Part shown: positions 36,074-42,068 of the stretch, in pieces
How the letters are laid out: each line of letters opens with the position of its first letter
How positions within the stretch are numbered: position 1 is the first letter of the stretch
Assembly (NCBI GenBank): GCA_015491895.1
Contig: WFVA01000159.1
Span: 1 to 42,068, forward strand
DNA from: Albidovulum sp.
GTDB lineage: Bacteria; Pseudomonadota; Alphaproteobacteria; Rhodobacterales; Rhodobacteraceae
Direction: 5' to 3'
Length of the DNA stretch: 42,068 nt
Program-made: the position numbers and the translations under genes
Notes under the pieces: generated by a model
Database searches by the model: none
Seen by the model: the letters and a program-made list of their open reading frames with translations, nothing else
Told to the model about the DNA's origin: nothing

Positions 36074-36092
36074 CAGAGTGAATACCTATATT
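36064..36092 (+). promoter_or_regulatory. Transposase promoter starting inside the left IS end
   Basis: TTGACA (36064-36069) and TATATT (36087-36092) are exactly 17 bp apart, close to the sigma70 consensus. The -35 lies within the terminal inverted repeat, so transposase binding to the end should compete with transcription, a common self-limiting layout. Confidence 0.7.
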
Positions 36093-36117
36093 CCTATCAA
36101 GACGATAGGAGTTCACA

Positions 36118-37077
36118 ATGTCCATTCTTGCCGCCCCTTACATGCACGACGAAGCCGCCGCTTTCACACACGTGGAAAGCATCCTGTGGCCTGACGGACC
36201 GGTATGCCCGCATTGCGGCGTTGTGGACCATGCCTATCGCTTGGAAGGCGTCCGCACGAAGCCGAGTAAGAAAAACCCGGAAGGCAAAGAGCGCCACGGA
36301 CTCTGGAAGTGCCGCGAGTGCCGCAAGCAGTTCACCGTGCGCAAGGGCACCATCTTCGAGGAAAGCCACCTGCCGCTTCACCTGTGGCTTCAAGCCATTC
36401 ACCTGATGGTGTCCAGCAAGAAGGGCATTTCCAGCCACCAGCTTCACCGCGTTTTGGGCATCACCTACAAGAGCGCATGGTTTCTGGCCCACCGCATCCG
36501 TGAGTGCATGCGCACTGGCGATCTGGCCCCTATGGGTGGCAACGGCGGCACGGTTGAGGTTGACGAAACCTTCATCGGTCAAAACCCCGACAAGCCCAAG
36601 AAGAAGGGCGCGCGTGGCTATGTGCACAAGAACGCCATACTGACACTTGTTGATCGTGACGCCAAGCAGGCCAAATCCATCGTGGTTGACGACATCAAGA
36701 AGGACACGCTTGTGCCGATCCTGCGCGAGAACATCGCAAGGGAAGCGACCATCTACACCGATGAAGCCAAGCAATATACCCGCCTTGCAGACGATTTCGC
36801 AGATCACGATTTCACCACCCACAGCAAGGGCGAATATGTGAAGCGAGAAAAACCGCAGGTCCACACCAACACCGTTGAAGGTTTCTACAGCATCTTCAAG
36901 CGCGGCATGAAGGGTGTGTATCAGCACTGTGGCAAGCAGCACTTGCATCGCTATGCTGCCGAGTTCGATTTTCGCTATAACAACCGAGTTGCGAACGGTG
37001 TTGAAGACGCCCAACGTGCTGAAATCGCGCTTAAATCAGCAACAGGGAAGAGACTAACTTACAATCCAACTTATTGA
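36118..37077 (+). CDS. IS1595-family transposase (ISXO2-like DDE)
   Basis: This 319-residue transposase has an N-terminal zinc ribbon of the IS1595 kind: CPHC in GPVCPHCGVVDHAY and CREC in LWKCRECRKQFTVRKGTIFE. A helical DNA-binding region follows (SSKKGISSHQLHRVLGITYKSAWFLAHRI), then the ISXO2-like DDE nuclease: first acid in TVEVDETFIG, second in ATIYTDEAKQY, and the HTNTVEGFYSIFKRGMKGVYQHC block containing the last acidic residue. The reading frame is complete and AGGAG lies six bases before ATG 36118. The element therefore looks able to move. It converges with the DUF3800 gene. Confidence 0.95.
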   Translation: MSILAAPYMHDEAAAFTHVESILWPDGPVCPHCGVVDHAYRLEGVRTKPSKKNPEGKERHGLWKCRECRKQFTVRKGTIFEESHLPLHLWLQAIHLMVSSKKGISSHQLHRVLGITYKSAWFLAHRIRECMRTGDLAPMGGNGGTVEVDETFIGQNPDKPKKKGARGYVHKNAILTLVDRDAKQAKSIVVDDIKKDTLVPILRENIAREATIYTDEAKQYTRLADDFADHDFTTHSKGEYVKREKPQVHTNTVEGFYSIFKRGMKGVYQHCGKQHLHRYAAEFDFRYNNRVANGVEDAQRAEIALKSATGKRLTYNPTY

Positions 37078-37082
37078 GAGTC

Positions 37083-37111
37083 TTGACAAAAACTGGTGGT
37101 GATACTATTTT
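37083..37111 (+). promoter_or_regulatory. Second consensus-like promoter inside the IS
   Basis: TTGACA (37083-37088) and TATTTT (37106-37111) are 17 bp apart, six bases after the transposase stop codon. Transcripts would run rightward through the hairpin at 37141-37160 and, if they pass it, antisense to the DUF3800 gene. Confidence 0.4.
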
Positions 37112-37140
37112 TCTGGTGCCGGGAGTGCGTCATTTTGCAC

Positions 37141-37160
37141 GGCGGGGCTACGGCCCCGCC
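37141..37160. terminator. GC-rich hairpin between transposase and DUF3800 gene
   Basis: GGCGGGGC and GCCCCGCC form a perfect 8-bp stem around TACG. It lies between converging genes, so it may end transcription from either side, but no T-run follows on either strand. Confidence 0.5.
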
Positions 37161-37172
37161 CGGCGTCCCAGC

Positions 37173-37944
37173 CTAATATATAGATCCTTTCCATCCTGAC
37201 TTCGGGAAGCGAGCAATACCGAACCCGTCAATTCTTCCGTTTTGGTTTGAACGAAACGCCGGGCGGATTGCATCAATCCACGTTCTGTCACCGTGGGCGA
37301 AATAGCGGTGGGTTGCGCCTGCCACCATATCGGCAAGTTGCATTCCCGCACTCATGTGCGATGGCGCTAGAAATATTGTCTCGACAAAGTTCTCGTACGT
37401 GGATGAGTAACGTGTGTTTTCGCGCACTAGTCTTTCGTGTTGTTCCCGCATCCGATTGTCATCCGGGCTATTCCGGTGGTCTGCGACAATCATACCATTA
37501 GTTGAGTGGCCACTTGTCCTGCTGATGTCCTGCAAAAGGTATTGAAACCTTTCCGTAACAACCTTGCTTGTAGGTGCGAAAGTAAATGTCTTCTTGCTTA
37601 TTTACGTTGCCGAGTTGATACGCCAATGGGGCATCGCAAACGCCACAGATTAATCTGATCGACTTAGTTGAGGTTATGATCGAAAAGAGAGAGGCCCGAA
37701 ATTCATTCTTCTGATCAATACTCCATCTCAGCATGGGGTTGTCTTTGTCGTTGTTATGAGGCGCGAAGAAGCGCCACTTCACCTCGCCGTGATACTTTTT
37801 CTGCCGCTTTAACCCGATAAACTGGTTTCGAACACTGTGCCACCGCTCTTCAGGGATAACGATACCACCGAAAGTGAAATATCGTGGGTCGCCTTGACCC
37901 GGCTTCGCTGGAGTGCCACTTTCATCAACAAACAATAGGTGCAT
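37173..37944 (-). pseudogene. DUF3800-domain passenger gene, frameshifted
   Basis: The minus-strand frame from ATG 37944 encodes MHLLFVDESGTPAKP, the start of DUF3800 proteins, with the VDESG acidic motif of an RNase H-like fold. It continues through YFTFGGIVIPEERW and ends early at 37498. The homologous C-terminal part is in another frame, seen from TERFQYLLQDISRTSG through GMIVADHRN to MQLADMVAGATHRYF, ending at 37173. The switch lies at about 37556-37566 and needs one base to be skipped, so a single extra base is likely. DUF3800 proteins are often carried by mobile elements and may be nucleases; the role here is unknown. The start lies only six bases from the start of the divergent 50-codon gene. 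Confidence 0.85.
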
Positions 37945-37950
37945 GACACA

Positions 37951-38103
37951 ATGAACACAGAAAAAACCGATAAGAGTCAACTTAACCGCTTCAAGGAAGC
38001 CGCCCGCGCACTCGGGGCGGACGACAACGAAGAACGGTTTAACGAGATGTTGCGGAAGCTGGCGAAGCAGAAGCCGGACGACAAGAAGCCATCCTGCGAC
38101 TGA
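37951..38103 (+). CDS. Small IS passenger protein of 50 residues
   Basis: The frame starts MNTEKTDKSQLNRFKEAARA, continues through LGADDNEERFNEMLRKLAKQ and ends KPDDKKPSCD at TGA 38101-38103. It is highly charged and helical, without a signal or membrane segment. I recall short proteins with the pattern FKEAARALGADDNEERF next to IS1595-type transposases in other proteobacteria, which supports a real gene. It is divergent from the DUF3800 gene. Its function is unknown; a DNA-binding helper or regulator of transposition is one possibility. Confidence 0.65.
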   Translation: MNTEKTDKSQLNRFKEAARALGADDNEERFNEMLRKLAKQKPDDKKPSCD

Positions 38104-38144
38104 GCAGGCCTGTCACGCGGAGCAATAAAGCCGCTTCAATTATT

Positions 38145-38167
38145 GGTTTGTCAAATATACAATCACT
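38145..38167 (-). repeat. Right terminal inverted repeat of the IS
   Basis: This is the reverse complement of the left end at 21 of 23 positions. It also contains a TTGACA pointing inward on the minus strand, but no good -10 lies 17 bp away. Confidence 0.92.
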
Positions 38168-38250
38168 CATTGAAAACATGTGGCGCAAGCGCGGCTTTCG
38201 CTGTGTCCATGCCGGAATCCGGCGCAATCAGCTTACGGTGTTCAAGCTGG

Positions 38251-38964
38251 TCAGGATCGCCTGACGCCTTCCTGGGCCCGGTGGCCCTTGCAACGCTCGG
38301 GGATGATCTGCTGGAGTATCCCTGCGCAGAGCAGATAGAGGCTGGTGACGACCAGCCCCCAATGCGCCCAGCTGTCGGGGTGGAAATCCTGCCATGCCGC
38401 CCAGCCGGCGAAAAACGTCCAGGCGACCGCCATCGGCAGCGATACGGCGCGCCAGCGCTCGGTGCGCACCGGATGGATGAATTTCAGCGGCATGAACATG
38501 GCGATGGAGAGGATCACCACCACCGCGAGGATCGTCCAGAATCCCGGCGAGAGGGCGAACATCACGATGGCCACCATGTTCCAGCAGCCGGGAAATCCGG
38601 CGAAGGAATTATCCTTCGTCTTCATCCGCGTATCGGCGAAATAGAGCGCCGAAGCGAAGGTGATGACGATGATCGCCGTCCAGCCCGTCCAGCCCGGCAG
38701 CAGGCCGGATTTGAAAAGCGCATAGGCCGGCACGAAAACATATGTCAGGTAATCGATGATCAGATCGAGGAGCACGCCATCGATCTGCGGCGCATAGCGC
38801 TTCACCTCCAACATGCGCGCCAGCGGGCCGTCGAGCCCGTCCACGAAGAACGCCACCACCAGCCACAGGAACATCAGGTTCCATTCCTGCTCCACCGCGG
38901 CCAGCATCGCAAGCATCGCGATCACCGCGCCAGTCGCCGTGAAGAGATGGACGAAATAGGCCAT
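38251..38964 (-). CDS. pcs: Phosphatidylcholine synthase (CDP-alcohol phosphatidyltransferase)
   Basis: This 237-residue integral membrane enzyme joins CDP-diacylglycerol and choline to make phosphatidylcholine in the inner membrane. The CDP-alcohol signature is D42-G-L-D45-G with A49-R50, continuing to D62-G63 and D67-x3-D71 (VDGLDGPLARMLEV, IDGVLLDLIIDYLTY). About eight hydrophobic segments are present. The N-terminus YFVHLFTATGAVIAML is typical of Pcs. ATG 38964 has AGGAAAG about five bases upstream and is preferred over ATG 38979. It needs imported choline; no choline transporter gene is in this window. Confidence 0.9.
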   Translation of the reverse strand: MAYFVHLFTATGAVIAMLAMLAAVEQEWNLMFLWLVVAFFVDGLDGPLARMLEVKRYAPQIDGVLLDLIIDYLTYVFVPAYALFKSGLLPGWTGWTAIIVITFASALYFADTRMKTKDNSFAGFPGCWNMVAIVMFALSPGFWTILAVVVILSIAMFMPLKFIHPVRTERWRAVSLPMAVAWTFFAGWAAWQDFHPDSWAHWGLVVTSLYLLCAGILQQIIPERCKGHRAQEGVRRS

Positions 38965-39038
38965 TGCTTTCCTGCTCATTGAGCCTGAATGGCCGAAATT
39001 TGCTCATTAGGCAAATGTTTTGCCCTGCAGGGGCCCCG

Positions 39039-39968
39039 TCAGGCGCGCGGATGGGCCTTCTGGTAGATTTCCATCAGATGGGCGCTGTCAACGGCCGTAT
39101 AGCCCTGCGTGGTGGAAAGGGAGGCATGGCCGAGAAGCTCCTGGATGGCGCGAAGATCCCCGCCCGCGCCAAGCAGATGGGTGGCGAAGCTGTGGCGCAG
39201 GGCGTGGGGGGTTGCGGATGCGGGAAGGCCGAGCTGTTCGCGCGCCGCGGCCATCACCTTCTGCACGGCCCGCGGCGAAAGCGCGCCCCCGCGCACACCG
39301 CGCCAGAGTGGCGCTTCCGGTCCGCCGGCATGGGGGCAGAGCGCCAGGTATCGCTCCACCGCCGCGCGCGCCACCGGCAGCACCGGCACGTTGCGCTCGC
39401 GCCCCCCCTTGCCCCTGACGCGCAAAGCCTCGGGCAAGGGGGCGTCTGCCCGCCGCAGCGAAAGCGCCTCCGATATCCTCAGCCCCGATCCCCACAGAAG
39501 CGTGAGCAGCGCCACATCGCGCGCGGCCACCCATTGAACCGTGCTCTGCTGGCCCACGCAATCCAGCATGGCGCGTGCGGCATCCTCTGAAAGCGGGCGG
39601 GGAAGCTTGCGGTGAAATTTCGGCGCCCGGGTGGCAAGCACTGCGCTTGGATCAAAGCCCTCGCGCTCCGCGAGCCAGCGATAGAAGCTCTTCACCGCAG
39701 AAAGCGCGCGCGCAAGCGAGCGCGCCGAGATCCCGCGTCCGCGCTCATGGGCCATCCAGGCGCGCATGTCGGTGATGGTGACGTCACGCAGCGCCGAAAG
39801 CCCGCAGGGGCCGGCATGGTGCCCGGTGAGGAAGGAAAGGAAACGCAGGAGATCCGCCTGATAGGCCTCCAGCGTGTTCGGGGATGCGTCTTCCAGATCC
39901 GAGAGCCGCCCGAGCCACTCGGCGAGAAGATCGGCCAGCGCCGGCGATATGGCCGGGCCTGCGGGCAT
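39039..39968 (-). CDS. xerC: Tyrosine recombinase XerC
   Basis: This 309-residue site-specific recombinase resolves chromosome dimers at dif together with XerD. The catalytic set is complete: R164 in GSGLRISEALSL, K187 in VRGKGGRERNVPVLP, H255 and R258 in HALRHSFATHLL, H281 in LLGHASLSTTQGYT and the nucleophile Y290. The N-terminal SAM-like DNA-binding domain spans about residues 1-110. Its ATG overlaps the stop of the DUF484 gene (TGATG), the usual pairing in proteobacteria. Length and layout point to chromosomal XerC, not an integrase of a mobile element. Confidence 0.94.
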   Translation of the reverse strand: MPAGPAISPALADLLAEWLGRLSDLEDASPNTLEAYQADLLRFLSFLTGHHAGPCGLSALRDVTITDMRAWMAHERGRGISARSLARALSAVKSFYRWLAEREGFDPSAVLATRAPKFHRKLPRPLSEDAARAMLDCVGQQSTVQWVAARDVALLTLLWGSGLRISEALSLRRADAPLPEALRVRGKGGRERNVPVLPVARAAVERYLALCPHAGGPEAPLWRGVRGGALSPRAVQKVMAAAREQLGLPASATPHALRHSFATHLLGAGGDLRAIQELLGHASLSTTQGYTAVDSAHLMEIYQKAHPRA

Positions 39969-40696
39969 CAGCCCAGCCAGCGGCGCATGCTGCGCTCGAA
40001 GACCCCGGCGAAGAAGGAAAGCAGATCCGTGCCCTGCCCGGGGCGGAAATGATGCGGATCCTCCGCCCCCATCACCAGCATCCCCGGCAGGCGCTCGCTG
40101 CCGAAATCCAGCCTGAGCGCGGCTTCGGAGCGGATGAACCCGGCCTGCTCGCCATAGATCGCATCGCTGCCCGGCCCCACCTGGCGCAGCGTGACCTGCC
40201 GCACCGGCGCGGCGCGCTCGCTCTCGAGATAGCGCGCCACGAAGCCGGGCTCCGCCACATGCAGCACGTCACCGAGCCGCTTCACGGCTATCTCGCCCCG
40301 CGCCTCCATCTCGCTTTCCAGCACCAGCCGGATGCAATCCACGCAGAGGATATCGCGCACCTCGCCCCCGAGGCTGCGCAGGAAGCCCTCGAAATCGGCC
40401 GGCTCGAGCATCCGCAGGATGGCGCGATGCACCTGGTTCGTGCCGGCGAGATTGTCATAGGCGGCGGCGATCACCGTGCGGTGGGTATCCTCGAGGCGAT
40501 CGAGCCGGGCCTCGAGGCGCTGCATGGCGATGCCGCGCAGATCCACCACGTTCCTGCCCATCTGCCGCTCGTTGGCGGCCACGAGGGCCTGCAGCACTTC
40601 ATGATCCTCGAGGATCATGTCGGGCTCCTTCAGGATCTTCTCGCGAAGAACCGCCCTGATCCCGCTTTCCTTCGGGGAGGTCACATCGTTCGTCAT
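39968..40696 (-). CDS. DUF484 family protein
   Basis: This 242-residue protein has the DUF484 pattern. The N-terminal helix is VLREKILKEPDMILEDHEVLQALV, with RNVVDLRGIAMQRLEARLDRLEDTHRTVI as a likely coiled coil. A GAF-like domain follows (FEGFLRSLGGEVRDILCVDCIRLVLESE, ERLPGMLVMGAEDPHHFRPGQGTDLLSFFAGVFERSMRRWL). DUF484 genes commonly precede xerC, as here, with start-stop overlap. The molecular role is unknown. Confidence 0.9.
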   Translation of the reverse strand: MTNDVTSPKESGIRAVLREKILKEPDMILEDHEVLQALVAANERQMGRNVVDLRGIAMQRLEARLDRLEDTHRTVIAAAYDNLAGTNQVHRAILRMLEPADFEGFLRSLGGEVRDILCVDCIRLVLESEMEARGEIAVKRLGDVLHVAEPGFVARYLESERAAPVRQVTLRQVGPGSDAIYGEQAGFIRSEAALRLDFGSERLPGMLVMGAEDPHHFRPGQGTDLLSFFAGVFERSMRRWLG

Positions 40697-40803
40697 CCGT
40701 TTCCCGCTCGATTACCTGCCTGAGTTCACACCCGCCACGCGCCCCCCTGGCGCCCCGTGTGGCCGGCCTTTTGCCGCCAGCATACACCATTCGCGCCGAT
40801 GGC

Positions 40804-41457
40804 CTAAAGGATCTTCTGGCCCGTCTTTTCCCAATCCCTCAGGAAGCCCTGAAGGCCCTTCTCCGTCAGGGGATGCTCGGCCATCTTGCGGATCACCGCC
40901 GGTGGCGCCGTCACGATATCCGCGCCGATCAGCGCCGCCTCGCTCACGTGATTTACGGCGCGCACCGATGCGGCGAGGATTTCAGTCTCGAAGCCGTAGT
41001 TGTCGTAGATCGTGCGGATATCGGCGATCAGATCGAGGCCATCGAGATTGATATCGTCAAGCCGGCCGATGAAGGGCGAGATGAAGGTGGCGCCGGCCTT
41101 GGCCGCCAGGAGCGCCTGATTGGCCGAAAAACACAGGGTGACATTCACCATCCGCCCCTCGCCCGTCAGCACCTTGCAGGCCTTCAGCCCATCCCATGTG
41201 AGCGGCACCTTGATGGCGATGTTGTCGGCGATTTCGGCAAGCTTGCGCCCCTCCTCGATCATCTGTTCCGCCTTGAGCGCCACCACCTCGGCGCTCACCG
41301 GCCCCTTGACGATCGAGCATATCTCCTTCGTGACCTCGATGATCTCGCGCCCCGATTTCAGGATGAGGGAGGGGTTGGTCGTCACCCCGTCAACCATGCC
41401 CAGATCGTTGAGCTCGGCGATTGCTTCCACATCTGCGCTATCGACAAAGAATTTCAT
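40804..41457 (-). CDS. fsa: Fructose-6-phosphate aldolase / transaldolase-like
   Basis: This 217-residue single-barrel protein of the TalC/Fsa group cleaves fructose 6-phosphate to dihydroxyacetone and glyceraldehyde 3-phosphate, or acts as a short transaldolase. The Schiff-base lysine is K83 in [12 protein letters not shown]. Other blocks are [61 protein letters not shown] and [15 protein letters not shown] 41457 has AGGA about nine bases upstream. The short size separates it from classical transaldolases of about 320 residues. It is divergent from priA, a neighbourhood I recall from other Rhodobacterales. Confidence 0.93.
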   Translation of the reverse strand: MKFFVDSADVEAIAELNDLGMVDGVTTNPSLILKSGREIIEVTKEICSIVKGPVSAEVVALKAEQMIEEGRKLAEIADNIAIKVPLTWDGLKACKVLTGEGRMVNVTLCFSANQALLAAKAGATFISPFIGRLDDINLDGLDLIADIRTIYDNYGFETEILAASVRAVNHVSEAALIGADIVTAPPAVIRKMAEHPLTEKGLQGFLRDWEKTGQKIL

Positions 41458-41551
41458 TTCTGTTTTTCCTGCTTTGCATAATGAGCCCTTCCCGAAACCA
41501 TATCCCAAGCCCCCGCCGGGATGAACCGGAAAATGAAGCCGGGGCCTGCCC

Positions 41552-42068
41552 GTGAGCGGGCCGCGCTTCTTCCGCGAAGGCGAGCGGCTCGGTGTGCTGA
41601 CGGCAGAGCCGCTCGATCGCCTGCTCGATTACCGGGCACCGGAGGGCGGCGCGATCGAGGGGGCCTTCGTCGAGGTGCCGCTCGGGCCGCGCCGGGTGAT
41701 GGGAGTGGTCTGGGGGCCTGGGAGCGGCGATTTTCCGGCGGCGAAGCTGCGCGCGGTCTCGCGGGTGCTCGATGTGGCGCCCATGCGCCCGGAAATGCGC
41801 GAATTCCTGATCCGCGCCGCCGATTACACCATGACCCCCCTCCCGGCGATGCTGCGCCTTGCCACCCGCGCGCCGGGGCTTCTTGACGGCGCGAAACCCC
41901 TCAGGATCTACCGCCCCGGCAAGGCCCGCCCCGAGCGCCTGACCCCGGCGCGAAGGCGCGTTCTCGATGTGCTCGAGGAATACGGCGGGCTTTCCTTCAC
42001 CCTCGGCGAGCTTGCCCGGATGGCTGATGTCAGCCCCTTGATCACGGAGGGGCTGACATCAGCCATCC
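41552..42068 (+). CDS. priA: Primosomal protein N' (PriA), N-terminal part cut by window end
   Basis: About 172 residues of the 3'-BD DNA-binding domain and the start of the winged-helix domain are present: [49 protein letters not shown] and [24 protein letters not shown]. The last is very typical of PriA, the helicase that restarts stalled replication forks. The start is GTG 41552, with only a weak ribosome site; an ATG at 41521 is out of frame. The final 20 bases repeat bases 42018-42037 in reverse, so the last residues may not be genuine. Confidence 0.9.
   Translation, partial: MSGPRFFREGERLGVLTAEPLDRLLDYRAPEGGAIEGAFVEVPLGPRRVMGVVWGPGSGDFPAAKLRAVSRVLDVAPMRPEMREFLIRAADYTMTPLPAMLRLATRAPGLLDGAKPLRIYRPGKARPERLTPARRRVLDVLEEYGGLSFTLGELARMADVSPLITEGLTSAI
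42018..42068. repeat. Perfect 20-bp inverted repeat ending at the last base
   Basis: The arm at 42018-42037 is the exact reverse complement of 42049-42068, with an 11-base spacer. It lies in priA coding sequence, and the second arm ends precisely at the window edge. This looks like a fold-back at an assembly end, although a natural repeat cannot be excluded. Confidence 0.85.

Larger units (their letters stand above)
36051..38167 (+). mobile_element. IS1595-family insertion sequence with passenger genes
   Basis: The element is 2117 bp, bounded by 23-bp inverted repeats (36051-36073 and 38145-38167) matching at 21 of 23 positions and flanked by an 8-bp duplication. It carries an ISXO2-type transposase (36118-37077), a frameshifted DUF3800 gene on the other strand and a 50-codon gene at the right end. 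IS1595 groups with passenger genes are known. It lies 47 bases after the nitrile hydratase operon. The A+T content is higher than in the surrounding DNA, in keeping with foreign origin. Confidence 0.92.
36043..38175. repeat. 8-bp target-site duplication flanking the IS
   Basis: CATTGAAA occurs at 36043-36050 immediately before the left end and at 38168-38175 immediately after the right end of the insertion sequence. Eight bases is the usual duplication length for the IS1595 family. The exact match suggests that the insertion is fairly recent and not rearranged. Confidence 0.9.

Noticed and set aside
37141-37160. Proven intrinsic terminator
   Set aside because: The stem is strong, but neither strand has a T-run after it, so it is kept only as a hairpin with moderate confidence.
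36035-38181. Similarity (CATGTT) beyond the 8-bp duplication on both sides of the IS
   Set aside because: The match requires gaps and is in opposite orientation. The exact direct CATTGAAA explains the junctions without longer ends.
39039-39968. Integrase of a genomic island
   Set aside because: The length, motifs and overlap with the DUF484 gene fit chromosomal XerC. No attachment-site repeat or tRNA is nearby.

Overview
The window is high-GC chromosomal DNA of an alphaproteobacterium, most likely a Rhodobacterales (Rhodobacter/Paracoccus-type) organism. The evidence is the gene set: class I lysyl-tRNA synthetase, flavin-dependent thymidylate synthase ThyX, phosphatidylcholine synthase, an LdtR-type MarR regulator, SdhE, and the block xerC / DUF484 / fructose-6-phosphate aldolase / priA. 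There is no rRNA, no tRNA and no CRISPR array. Both window edges cut genes.

Region 1 (1-17152) is an exopolysaccharide / capsule locus. Two family-4 glycosyltransferases meet tail to tail (1-573 and 538-1719), and a polytopic O-antigen ligase/polymerase-like protein lies upstream on the minus strand (1719-3227). From 3446 a long plus-strand cluster runs in this order: a sugar-nucleotide epimerase, a LegB-like 4,6-dehydratase, a sugar-phosphate nucleotidyltransferase, an ExoF-like outer-membrane export protein, a Wzz/ExoP-type co-polymerase, a stand-alone tyrosine-kinase-like ATPase without the P-loop lysine, a GH43-like beta-propeller lipoprotein, a methyltransferase, one polypeptide joining a GT2 glycosyltransferase to a complete sugar-phosphate transferase of the WbaP/WcaJ type, and CDP-sugar genes (rfbF, an epimerase, rfbG). 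Start and stop codons overlap at most junctions of the export set. Together the genes make nucleotide sugars, build a lipid-linked repeat and carry it out of the cell. No Wzx flippase is visible.

Region 2 (17241-34239) holds mostly housekeeping genes: thyX, gloA, an LdtR-like regulator, sdhE, aspartate aminotransferase with two followers, a MoxR-type ATPase with a small periplasmic protein, glutaryl-CoA dehydrogenase, an ABM-domain protein, a periplasmic rhodanese, a large beta-helix protein probably connected with polysaccharide, a methyltransferase, lysK, a TerB-like protein, dacB and nadD. The stretch 25015-25625 has no intact recognisable gene but does hold inverted repeats and what looks like a gene fragment.

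Region 3 (34349-38250) is a cobalt-type nitrile hydratase operon whose alpha subunit carries a one-base frameshift. Forty-seven bases after the operon sits a 2117-bp IS1595-family insertion sequence, complete with 23-bp inverted repeats and an 8-bp target duplication. Besides its transposase it carries a frameshifted DUF3800 gene and a 50-codon gene.

Region 4 (38251-42068) has phosphatidylcholine synthase, xerC, a DUF484 gene, fsa and the start of priA. The window ends exactly at the outer edge of a perfect 20-bp inverted repeat, which may be an assembly artefact.
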